The notes under the pieces: model-generated
Told to the model about the DNA's origin: nothing
What the model saw: the letters and a program-made list of their open reading frames with translations, nothing else
Database searches by the model: none
Origin: Vibrio porteresiae DSM 19223
GTDB taxonomy: Bacteria; Pseudomonadota; Gammaproteobacteria; Enterobacterales; Vibrionaceae
Direction: 5' to 3'
Assembly (NCBI RefSeq): GCF_024347055.1
Contig: NZ_AP024896.1
Coordinates: 930,001-994,000 of the forward strand
Length of the DNA stretch: 64,000 bases
Program-made: the position numbers and the translations under genes
In this document: positions 1 through 7,228 of the stretch, piece after piece
Position numbering within the stretch: the stretch's first letter is position 1
How the letters are laid out: every line of letters starts with the position of its first letter

Positions 1-1
1 G

Positions 2-817
2 GCATCACTGCTGATATTGGCGATTTACGATCGCTTGGTGAAGCCCAATGATACAGAACAGGAACACTTGCATCTGTTGGTGGAAGCGACTAAGCAGGCC
101 TTTATTATCCGCGACCAAGTGGTGTGCGATCGCCAGTTTCTCACCAAGCCGCTCAATGAATACCTCACAGATGAGATCATCGACCACGCTTGCAGCCAAA
201 TCCAACGACAAAAGGCGTTGCCGTGGCCACATCTAGCGAAAGTGGGCGACACCATCTGGATGGGCGCTTGTGATAAAGAGGGCACTATGGTCAGCTTTAT
301 CCAAAGTGTGTATTGGGAATTTGGCAGCGGTGTAGTGCTGCCTACCAGTGGCATTGTATGGAACTGCCGCGGTAAAAGCTTCTCTTTAAACCCTCATCAT
401 CACAATGCGTTAGTCGGTGGGAAAAAGCCGTTTCACACCTTAAACCCTGCGTATGCGGAATTAGCCGATGGTCGCCGCATGGTTTACGGCACGATGGGCG
501 GTGAAGGGCAACCTCAAACTCAAGCGTGCTTATTTAGCCGCTATCTCTATCAAGACTTTGATTTACAAAAAGCCATCGCCGCACCGCGCTGGTTACTTGG
601 GCGTACTTGGGGCGATAGCACTCACAGCTTACGTTTAGAACAAAGTCTTTATCAACAACATGCAGAGCTGCTTAGCCATTTAGGGCATCAAGTGACTTTT
701 GTACCGGACAACAACGAACTTATGGGACATGCTGGGGCTGTGGTACTCGATTTGAATGGCGCGATTGATGCGTCGAGCGACCCGCGCAGTGATGGCACTT
801 TTACTCTTGGAGAATAA
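2..817 (+). CDS. hpxW: Gamma-glutamyltranspeptidase-fold Ntn hydrolase, probable oxamate amidohydrolase (5' partial)
   Basis: The frame is open to the left edge, so the N-terminal half is missing. What remains is the end of the alpha chain and the whole beta chain of a gamma-glutamyltranspeptidase-type Ntn hydrolase. The likely autocleavage and catalytic Thr is in the GDTIW segment (codon at 251-253), followed by the GACDKEG and FGSG stretches typical of the beta chain and a GTMGGEGQPQ segment. In Klebsiella the HpxW member of this family hydrolyses oxamate during ureide use. The assignment here rests on the downstream aminotransferase and allantoate hydrolase genes, two bases away and co-directional. 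A general gamma-glutamyltransferase is the alternative. Confidence 0.7.
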   Translation, partial: ASLLILAIYDRLVKPNDTEQEHLHLLVEATKQAFIIRDQVVCDRQFLTKPLNEYLTDEIIDHACSQIQRQKALPWPHLAKVGDTIWMGACDKEGTMVSFIQSVYWEFGSGVVLPTSGIVWNCRGKSFSLNPHHHNALVGGKKPFHTLNPAYAELADGRRMVYGTMGGEGQPQTQACLFSRYLYQDFDLQKAIAAPRWLLGRTWGDSTHSLRLEQSLYQQHAELLSHLGHQVTFVPDNNELMGHAGAVVLDLNGAIDASSDPRSDGTFTLGE

Positions 818-819
818 CA

Positions 820-2052
820 ATGGAAAATCAGGACTCTCTTTTTGAAACACTCAATCCCCCACAACGCCTACTAATGGGCCCAGGCCCAATTAATGCGTAT
901 CCACGAGTGCATCAAGCCATCTCCCAATCGTTAATTGGACAGTATGATCCTGTAATGACGGGCTACATGAACCAAGTTCAAAGTCTCTATCGTGGCGTGT
1001 TTGCCACACAAAATAAGCAAACATTTTTGGTTGATGGGACTGCGCGCTCTGGGATTGAAGCGTGTTTGGTTTCGATTTTAAAACCGGGCGATAAAGTGTT
1101 GATTCCTGTGATTGGTCGCTTCGGTCATTTGCTGTGTGAAATCGCCCAACGTGTCGGCGCAGAGATCAAAACTATTGATATTGAGTGGGGTCAAGTGTGC
1201 CCAGCAGAGCGAGTAGAGGAAGAGATCAAACGGTTTCAACCCAAATTGGTCGCCACGGTGCAAGGGGATACCTCTACCACAATGAACCAACCGCTCAAAG
1301 AGATTGGCGAAGTGTGTCATCGTCATGGCGTGCTGTTTTACTGTGACGCTACTGCGTCTATTGCGGGTAATGATCTTCTGGTTGATGAATGGCATCTCGA
1401 TGCTGTATCTGCAGGGTTACAAAAATGTTTGGGCGGTCCTTCAGGCTCGTCACCAGTAACGTTAAGCGATCGCTGCGCAGAGGTGATCAATCGTCGTAAA
1501 CACGTTGAGGCGGGTATTCGCGCCGCTCATCACGAGCAAGGCGATGATGTGATGATTCAATCTAACTACTTTGATCTGGCGATGATCATGGATTATTGGG
1601 GACCAGAACGTCTTAATCACCACACCGAAGCCACATCAATGCTCTATGCCGCTCGCGAATGCGCACGTATTTTCCTTGAAGAAGGGGCAACCAATGTTAT
1701 TGCACGTCACAAAGTGGCTGGTGATGCCATGGTGGCAGGATTGCAGGCAATGGGATTGACGGTTTTTGGTGACCAATCGGTGCGTATGAACAACGTGGTG
1801 GGTGTTTATATTCCTAATGAAGTCAATGGCGATGCCGTTCGAGGTGAATTATTAAACCGATTTGGGATTGAAATTGGCACCTCATTTGGTCCACTGCACG
1901 GCAAGATTTGGCGCATTGGCACTATGGGTTACAACGCGCGTCAAGAGTGCGTGTTGACCACGCTGGCGGCGTTGGAAGCGATTTTGCTTAAACACGGCGC
2001 GCGAGTTGATGCAGGACAAGCAGTCGCAGCAGCGATGGCGCTGTATTGTTAA
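820..2052 (+). CDS. hpxJ: (S)-ureidoglycine-glyoxylate aminotransferase (PucG/HpxJ family)
   Basis: A 410-residue fold-type I PLP aminotransferase related to alanine-glyoxylate aminotransferases. Visible features are MGPGP near residue 20, GQYDP at 40-44, the YCDATAS segment with PLP-contacting Asp176, and the Schiff-base lysine in GLQKCLGGPSG (Lys202). Alanine-glyoxylate enzymes usually have GHxDP; Gln in place of His is, as I recall, a mark of ureidoglycine enzymes. It would move the amino group of ureidoglycine to glyoxylate, giving glycine. The start follows GGAG with 8-base spacing and lies 2 bases after the hpxW-like stop, so the genes are probably one operon. Confidence 0.85.
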   Translation: MENQDSLFETLNPPQRLLMGPGPINAYPRVHQAISQSLIGQYDPVMTGYMNQVQSLYRGVFATQNKQTFLVDGTARSGIEACLVSILKPGDKVLIPVIGRFGHLLCEIAQRVGAEIKTIDIEWGQVCPAERVEEEIKRFQPKLVATVQGDTSTTMNQPLKEIGEVCHRHGVLFYCDATASIAGNDLLVDEWHLDAVSAGLQKCLGGPSGSSPVTLSDRCAEVINRRKHVEAGIRAAHHEQGDDVMIQSNYFDLAMIMDYWGPERLNHHTEATSMLYAARECARIFLEEGATNVIARHKVAGDAMVAGLQAMGLTVFGDQSVRMNNVVGVYIPNEVNGDAVRGELLNRFGIEIGTSFGPLHGKIWRIGTMGYNARQECVLTTLAALEAILLKHGARVDAGQAVAAAMALYC

Positions 2053-2101
2053 GTGCGATAACTGCTTACGTTTTATTTATGAGCAAGAGCAAGGAATGCG
2101 A

Positions 2102-3364
2102 ATGACAGATTTGAAACTCTCAGCCGAGTCGATCATGACGCGTGCCGATAGGTTAGCTGAGTTTAGTGCTGATGAAGGGCAGCTTACTCGCGCATATCTC
2201 ACACCAGAGCATCGCGCTGCTCATCAGCAACTGGCCATCTGGATGACGGACGCAGGGCTTGAAACTTGGGGCGATAGCGTGGGGAATCAGTGGGGGCGTA
2301 AAGTGTCCCCCAATCCTACGCAACCAACGTTGGTGCTTGGCTCTCATAGTGACACTGTCACCAATGCTGGCAAATATGATGGTAACTTAGGTGTGCTGTT
2401 GGCGATAGAAGCGCTGAGTTTACTGCGCGATGTCACTCTGCCTTTTCATGTGGATGTGGTCGCCTTTGCTGATGAAGAAGGCACCCGCTTTAATACCACA
2501 TTGATTGGCTCTTCAGCGGTGGCGGGACGCTATGATCGCAACTGGTTATCGGTAGCTGATAGTGACGGTGTCACTATTGGTCAAGCGATGGAACAGTTTG
2601 GTTTATCACCAGAGCAAGCAGGGATGGATGCTCGCCAACCTTCGGATGTACAAGCCTATCTTGAAGTGCATATTGAACAGGGCCCGGTACTGGAAGCGCG
2701 GAATTTGCCAGTAGGCGTCGTGACCGGTATTGCGGGGGCGAAACGTTTTCAATGCCAAGTGAAAGGTATGGCAGGTCATGCTGGTACGGTGCCGATTCAT
2801 CTGCGTAAAGACGCCATGTGTGGTGTTGCTGAAATGGTGCTCTGTATTGAGTCGTATGCAGAGCAGCGCGGCATAGTCGCCACGGTTGGCATTTGCGACA
2901 CCGTTAAAGGGGCAATCAATGTGATTCCTGGTGAAGTGCATTTCACCATTGATATTCGCAGTGCCAAGCAGGCGCTTTTAGAGGATTCTGCTCATGAATT
3001 AATGCAAAAATTGGCGGATATTGCGAAGCAGCGTCATCTTGCTCTGACCAGTCAAACCATTTACCAAGCCACCGCGGTTGAGTGCAATGAAACACTCACG
3101 CAGCGTTGGTCGAATGTGGTGGAGAAATTAACAGGACACACACCGTGTTTGCTACCAAGTGGTGCAGGTCACGATGCGATGGCTATGGCGCATCTTGCTC
3201 CTATCGCTATGCTGTTTGTGCGTTGCGATAAAGGGATTAGCCATCATCCTTTAGAGAACGTGATAGTGGATGACGTGAAAGTGGCGCTCGATTGCTTAAT
3301 CGAGATGATCAAAACGTTTGATACTCCTGCCGATTCAATTCTGGCACACCATTTCAAGCATTAA
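2102..3364 (+). CDS. hpxK: Allantoate amidohydrolase (M20 peptidase-like Zn/Mn hydrolase)
   Basis: The open frame begins inside hpxJ, but the ATG at 2102 has AAGGA six bases upstream and is the best start (420 residues); an in-frame ATG at 2096 is too close to that site. Metal-binding motifs of the amidase/hydantoinase/carbamoylase group are present: GSHSDTV, GKYDGNLGV, FADEEGTRF, HIEQGPVLE and SGAGHDAM. The segment RADRLAEF...LTRAYLTPEHRAA...WM matches allantoate amidohydrolases, which release ammonia and CO2 from allantoate to give ureidoglycine, the substrate of the preceding gene product. A ureidoglycolate or N-carbamoyl amino acid amidohydrolase is less likely given the context. Confidence 0.85.
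   Translation: MTDLKLSAESIMTRADRLAEFSADEGQLTRAYLTPEHRAAHQQLAIWMTDAGLETWGDSVGNQWGRKVSPNPTQPTLVLGSHSDTVTNAGKYDGNLGVLLAIEALSLLRDVTLPFHVDVVAFADEEGTRFNTTLIGSSAVAGRYDRNWLSVADSDGVTIGQAMEQFGLSPEQAGMDARQPSDVQAYLEVHIEQGPVLEARNLPVGVVTGIAGAKRFQCQVKGMAGHAGTVPIHLRKDAMCGVAEMVLCIESYAEQRGIVATVGICDTVKGAINVIPGEVHFTIDIRSAKQALLEDSAHELMQKLADIAKQRHLALTSQTIYQATAVECNETLTQRWSNVVEKLTGHTPCLLPSGAGHDAMAMAHLAPIAMLFVRCDKGISHHPLENVIVDDVKVALDCLIEMIKTFDTPADSILAHHFKH
2349..2361. promoter_or_regulatory. matS site (MatP binding)
   Basis: GTGACACTGTCAC fits the MatP consensus GTGACRNYGTCAC exactly. It lies inside hpxK, where it encodes part of the conserved SDTVT stretch, so protein constraint may contribute. Confidence 0.7.
2562..2574. 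promoter_or_regulatory. matS site (MatP binding)
   Basis: GTGACGGTGTCAC fits GTGACRNYGTCAC exactly with R=G, N=G, Y=T. It is the second site inside hpxK, about 200 bases from the first. Confidence 0.65.
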
Positions 3365-3367
3365 GTA

Positions 3368-3408
3368 AAAGCCGCTCACTGCGCAACTAAAGCGCGGTGA
3401 GCGGCTTT
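3368..3408 (+). terminator. Hairpin terminator after hpxK
   Basis: A 12-bp inverted repeat (AAAGCCGCTCAC / GTGAGCGGCTTT) with a further GCGC pairing inside it follows the hpxK stop codon by three bases. The T-run is short, but position and stability support a terminator for the hpxW-J-K operon. Confidence 0.75.
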
Positions 3409-3470
3409 CTAACGTTGGTTCGTTTACCTATCTTTAGCTATCTAGTCGTTATCAGGAAGAGTCATTTAAT

Positions 3471-3543
3471 TAGCGGGACACACACCGTTAATGACTGGAT
3501 TGATATTTAGCAGGACACACACCCTTAATGACTGGATTGATAT
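3471..3543 (+). repeat. Two tandem copies of a 36-bp GGACACACACC repeat
   Basis: Two 36-base copies (3471-3506 and 3508-3543) with a period of 37 bases differ at only a few positions. Both contain a GGACACACACC core and end in the same AATGACTGGATTGATAT. The 15-mer AGCGGGACACACACC of the first copy also occurs, in the other orientation, inside xdhC. Such dispersed copies suggest a short mobile or REP-like element. Confidence 0.8.
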
Positions 3544-3548
3544 GACGA

Positions 3549-3878
3549 TTAATCCTCATCTGAATCTTGGTTATTGCCACCACGACCTTGTGGCGGTTTG
3601 TGGTTGCGCATAAAGGTATCCATCTCTTGTTCGGTAATTTGCCCATCTCCATTAGCATCGATTTGGCTAAAATCACGACGCATTGGTCCTTGCACTTCGT
3701 CTTCGGTTAATACGCCATCGCCATTGGTGTCAAAGTCGCTAAAACTCGGTGGATGCCCACTGTTGGACCCATTGTTTGGCATTTGTGGTGGCTGATCATC
3801 AGAGAATGAATCACTTGCAAAGGTTGATGCAGACACACCTAAAGCGCAGGCAAATAGACAAATGAATAAACGGTTCAC
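3549..3878 (-). CDS. Secreted EF-hand calcium-binding protein
   Basis: A 109-residue protein that starts with GTG, with AAGGAA five bases upstream. It has an N-terminal signal peptide ending near TFAS, then a Pro/Asn/Ser-rich linker, two canonical EF-hand loops (DTNGDGVLTEDE and DANGDGQITEQE) and an acidic, glycine-rich tail. Such small periplasmic or secreted EF-hand proteins are common in Vibrio, but the function of this one is unknown. It stands alone, convergent with hpxK, immediately beside the tandem repeat. The calcium-binding residues in both loops look intact. Confidence 0.85.
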   Translation of the reverse strand: MNRLFICLFACALGVSASTFASDSFSDDQPPQMPNNGSNSGHPPSFSDFDTNGDGVLTEDEVQGPMRRDFSQIDANGDGQITEQEMDTFMRNHKPPQGRGGNNQDSDED

Positions 3879-4072
3879 ACAATTTCCTTGGTTTTAATTG
3901 AGGTATAACAGGTTGAAAGTTTGACCCATAATTGTGGGTACCAGAATAAGACATCCAAGTACTCAATAGTTTCTTTCTTTACTATTGTTTACAGTAATTT
4001 ATGAGCTCGAGTGTTAAGGAGTGAGAGAGATTGGTTGAATGTAATTTCGCAATAAAAAGCCTGGGCAATAAA

Positions 4073-4095
4073 AAGACTGGTCAATGACCAGTCTT
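4073..4095 (-). terminator. Terminator of the xanthine dehydrogenase/guaD operon
   Basis: An inverted repeat AAGACTGGTCA / TGACCAGTCTT is followed on the - strand by TTTTTATTG. It lies about 50 bases after the guaD stop and probably ends the xdhA-guaD transcript. Confidence 0.8.
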
Positions 4096-4145
4096 GATTA
4101 TCGCGGCGCTCATCGCACTCCATTGAGTGAAGTCAGATAAGCAGT

Positions 4146-5486
4146 TTAGAAAGCGCTGACGACCGAAAAGGAGGGATGAGTCCATTGATGTTTGTGGCGA
4201 TCAAATACTTTCACCCCAGACACGTAGGTTTTATCGATGACCCGCTCATCACCTAAAATGATTAAGGCAAACAACTCATCTTGCAGCGATTTAGCCCCTT
4301 TGATGCGCTGTTCAAGCATGGGAAATGCGCTTGGGTTGAGCTCGACAAAATCCGCTTCTGTTCCCACATTGAGGTTGCCGATTTTGTCTTCCAATTTAAA
4401 GGCAACTGCGGAACCTTGCGTGCAGTGATACATGGCCTCAAATGGGTCGAGGCTGTAGTGCTGCAATTGACACACTTTGTAGGCATCGGCCATGTTAGCA
4501 AACAAACTCATTGAGGTTCCCGCACCAACATCGCTGGCAAAAGCGATGTGAGTGCCACTTTGTTTGACTTTGTCAAACGGGAACAATCCGCTGCCTAAAA
4601 ATAGGTTGGATGATGGGCAGCAGGCGACGGTAGCCCCAGAGGCCGCGAGTCTTTTCATTTCAGAATGGGTCAAATGAACACCATGACCAAATATCGCGCG
4701 CTCGCGCAATAACCCCGTTGATTCATAAACGTCGAGGTAATCTTTGTTATGCGGAAACAACTGCTTAACTAAGGCAATCTCTTTCACGTTTTCACTCAGA
4801 TGAGTTTGAATAAATACGTCAGGGTATTTGTGCGCCAGTTGCGCCGCTTTTTTCAGTTGTTGTGGCGTGCTAGTCGGTGCAAAGCGGGGCGTAATAGCAT
4901 AAAGAGCACGACCGTTATTATGCCAATGCTCAATCAAATCGATACTATCGAGATAACCCTGAGCAGGGGTATCTCGCAACCCATCCGGACAAAAACGATC
5001 CATCAATACTTTGCCGCATATCATCCTTGCATCAAAGGTTTGGGCTGCTTCGAAGAACATATCGACCGATTGGGGAAAAACCGTTGCAAACACGGCAGCT
5101 GTGGTTGTCCCGTGCGCAAACAGTTGTTCTAAGAAAAGGTCGGCTTGTTCTCTAGCATACTCCCGTTGGATGAACTTGAGTTCGGTTGGAAAGGTGTAAT
5201 CGTGTAGCCAATCGAGCAGCTGCTGACCAAAACTGGCGATCATTTCGATTTGTGGGTAATGCGCATGAGCGTCAATAAACCCAGGCACCAATAGTCCTTG
5301 GTGCTGAATGATTTGACTGGCGAGTTGCGGATGCGCTTGTAAATAGTCATTGGCATCACCCAACCCGACAATTTTCCCCTCATCAACAACCAATACGCCA
5401 TCTTCAAGATATTGGTACTGTTCGCAAGGCGAAGCGGTAATGTGAGGGAAATGAAATAGACGGCCTCGATGTACTTCTAAAGGCAT
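4146..5486 (-). CDS. guaD: Guanine deaminase
   Basis: A 446-residue amidohydrolase-superfamily enzyme that deaminates guanine to xanthine and so feeds the xanthine dehydrogenase encoded upstream. Metal ligands are visible in PGFIDAHAHYPQ, QTHLSE and the FGHGVHLTHSEM stretch, and the catalytic Asp in FASDVGAGTS. The length matches GuaD enzymes. It is the last gene of the - strand operon, starting two bases after the hiuH stop. It is soluble, with no signal peptide. Confidence 0.93.
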   Translation of the reverse strand: MPLEVHRGRLFHFPHITASPCEQYQYLEDGVLVVDEGKIVGLGDANDYLQAHPQLASQIIQHQGLLVPGFIDAHAHYPQIEMIASFGQQLLDWLHDYTFPTELKFIQREYAREQADLFLEQLFAHGTTTAAVFATVFPQSVDMFFEAAQTFDARMICGKVLMDRFCPDGLRDTPAQGYLDSIDLIEHWHNNGRALYAITPRFAPTSTPQQLKKAAQLAHKYPDVFIQTHLSENVKEIALVKQLFPHNKDYLDVYESTGLLRERAIFGHGVHLTHSEMKRLAASGATVACCPSSNLFLGSGLFPFDKVKQSGTHIAFASDVGAGTSMSLFANMADAYKVCQLQHYSLDPFEAMYHCTQGSAVAFKLEDKIGNLNVGTEADFVELNPSAFPMLEQRIKGAKSLQDELFALIILGDERVIDKTYVSGVKVFDRHKHQWTHPSFSVVSAF

Positions 5487-5488
5487 AA

Positions 5489-5812
5489 CTAACTTCCTCG
5501 ATAACTACTAAACGCAAACGGAGAAAGTAACAGGGGAATGTGATAGTGGCGCTTGTCGACAATAGTGAAATGAATATCGATCATCGGGAAAAAGGTTTGA
5601 CCGAAGGTCTCTTCACAATAGGGGGCGACAAGAAAACGGAGGGTGTAATTACCTGGTGCAAAACGGGTTTCACCAAAATCAACGCGACCATCGTCACTGG
5701 TAATGCCTTCCGCAAGGCATTCAAAACTTCCTAAACGAGATACTTTGACGGTGATGCCGGAGGCCGGAATACCGTTGGTATTGTCTAGTACATGACAGCT
5801 TAATTGACTCAT
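5489..5812 (-). CDS. hiuH: 5-hydroxyisourate hydrolase
   Basis: A 107-residue transthyretin-like protein with the signature C-terminal YRGS and the N-terminal LSCHVLDNTNGIPA segment carrying the conserved active-site His; the other conserved His lies in KRHYHIPLLLSP. It hydrolyses 5-hydroxyisourate to OHCU after urate oxidation. No signal peptide is present, so it acts in the cytoplasm. Its start overlaps the uraD stop by four bases (ATGA), which suggests translational coupling. The enzyme that makes 5-hydroxyisourate is not encoded in the window. Confidence 0.93.
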   Translation of the reverse strand: MSQLSCHVLDNTNGIPASGITVKVSRLGSFECLAEGITSDDGRVDFGETRFAPGNYTLRFLVAPYCEETFGQTFFPMIDIHFTIVDKRHYHIPLLLSPFAFSSYRGS

Positions 5813-6291
5813 AAATAGGCTTCCATCCTGATATGACTGATTTTCCTTTGCTCTTGAGCTGCAATCGGTAACTCTTGCTCACGCGTGTTAGGCAGGCGAG
5901 CTTTTAGCAAAGCGAGCATTTCCGCTGCGGTTTTGCCACTGGCACACACGATAAAAATGAATCCAAATTTATCGAGATACACCTGATTCAGCTCATGAAG
6001 CTCTTCTACTATATCATGTGCAGCAAGTTTCACTAGTCCTTGTTCTTGCGCACTTAAATTTCGACCATGGGCATACTTCTTTTTCAACGTATCTATATTG
6101 CCGATCATCGGGTGACCATGAAACGCTTCAAGCCAATCGGCTTCGGTCAATTGTTCAAAAGCGCGATCAGCTAATTGCAACCAGTGCGTTGAGTCATGCT
6201 GTGCTACAGCGTCGGCCATTAGGGTTTGCCAGTGTCGGCTAGCGCAGATTTGTTTGAGTTGATCACCACTTAGTGTGGTCTTTTCATCCAT
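5809..6291 (-). CDS. uraD: OHCU decarboxylase (2-oxo-4-hydroxy-4-carboxy-5-ureidoimidazoline decarboxylase)
   Basis: A 160-residue all-helical protein with the family motifs FHGHPMIGN (catalytic His in GHP), LSAQEQGL, LNQVYLDKFGFIFIVCASGKT and a C-terminal R-I-S-H-I-R stretch. It converts OHCU to (S)-allantoin, directly after hiuH in the pathway. It overlaps xdhC by eight bases and hiuH by four, so the operon is tightly packed. Confidence 0.93.
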   Translation of the reverse strand: MDEKTTLSGDQLKQICASRHWQTLMADAVAQHDSTHWLQLADRAFEQLTEADWLEAFHGHPMIGNIDTLKKKYAHGRNLSAQEQGLVKLAAHDIVEELHELNQVYLDKFGFIFIVCASGKTAAEMLALLKARLPNTREQELPIAAQEQRKISHIRMEAYL

Positions 6292-7228
6292 GATGGGCTT
6301 CTCTTAGCTGTTTACGCACCTCGTTGGCGTGTTGCCAATGGAGTGCCAATTGTGACTCTTTTGGCTCAGTATGTTCACTTGCCTTATCCATGGCAAAGCG
6401 TTGTATCAGTTGTCCGGCTATCGAGACCGCCACTTGCATCGGCAGTTTCCCCGGCACAGTATCAAGGCCAATCGGACAGGTTAATTGCTCGGTCCATTGT
6501 GGATCCGCTAGATCCTCTTTTAATCGATAGAAAAAGCGCTGTTTTTTACCTTGCGACCCAATTAACCCGACAAAAGCAAAACGTTGCTCAGAAAGAGCCG
6601 CTTTACACAACGAGTAATCGAGCTGATGGTCATGAGTCATAATGACAAGGTAACTTCCACTTGGCAATAGGGATATTTCTGCTTGTGGATCAGGATGATG
6701 TTGCAGTGTGACGCCTGTCGAAGCGAGCTTATCTAACCATTCTTGGCGACTATCCACCACCATGACACGACAGGGTAAATGACTAAGGATAGAGCACAGA
6801 TTGGCACTGACATGACCCGCACCAAAGATGACCACATGGGGCGTGTCGGTCTGAAAATATTCAAACAACACTTGCACTGCGCCGCCGCAGCATTGACCAA
6901 GGTCGGCGGCTAATGCAAAGCGTACAATTCCCATTTCAGCATTACCTTGATTCAGTGCGTTACGGGCATGCTCAATCACTTGGTATTCCAAATGACCGCC
7001 ACCTAGAGTATCAAACTGCTCAGTGGAACTAATGACCATTTTGGCGCCGCTGGCACGCGGTACGGAGCCCGCATGGGCGAGCACAGTTGCAACGCAGTAG
7101 GGGTAGCCTAACTGGTTGAGCTGCTGACACGCACTTAACCAATCTAAGGTGTGTGTCCCCGTTATTTTCCCGTTAGTAAAGGTGTGTGTCCCGCTTATTT
7201 TGGTATGTGAATCATTCATATTCGACAT
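6284..7228 (-). CDS. xdhC: Xanthine dehydrogenase accessory protein XdhC
   Basis: A 314-residue member of the XdhC/CoxI family, which inserts the sulfurated molybdenum cofactor into xanthine dehydrogenase. The N-terminal domain shows LAHAGSVPRASGAKM, GGGHLEYQVIEHAR and CCGGAVQVLFE; the C-terminal domain is Rossmann-like (VIFGAGHVSANL). The first ~30 residues are odd: they contain two in-frame repeat units, KISGTHTF and KITGTHTL, encoded by the same GGGACACACACC repeat found at 3471-3543. The start overlaps the xdhB end by 17 bases; an in-frame ATG at 7219 is an alternative. Confidence 0.92.
   Translation of the reverse strand: MSNMNDSHTKISGTHTFTNGKITGTHTLDWLSACQQLNQLGYPYCVATVLAHAGSVPRASGAKMVISSTEQFDTLGGGHLEYQVIEHARNALNQGNAEMGIVRFALAADLGQCCGGAVQVLFEYFQTDTPHVVIFGAGHVSANLCSILSHLPCRVMVVDSRQEWLDKLASTGVTLQHHPDPQAEISLLPSGSYLVIMTHDHQLDYSLCKAALSEQRFAFVGLIGSQGKKQRFFYRLKEDLADPQWTEQLTCPIGLDTVPGKLPMQVAVSIAGQLIQRFAMDKASEHTEPKESQLALHWQHANEVRKQLREAHHG
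7148..7202 (-). repeat. GGGACACACACC repeat, two copies inside the xdhC coding region
   Basis: On the coding strand two units beginning AAAATAA(G)CGGG or AAAATAACGGGG, each continuing into GACACACACCTT, stand about 30 bases apart. The AGCGGGACACACACC stretch is identical to the intergenic copy near 3472. Because the spacing is a multiple of three, the copies stay in frame. Confidence 0.75.

Noticed and set aside
3132..3146. CAGGACACACACC inside hpxK resembles the intergenic repeat.
   Set aside because: It encodes a natural TGHTP stretch, has no flanking repeat sequence and is probably coincidence.
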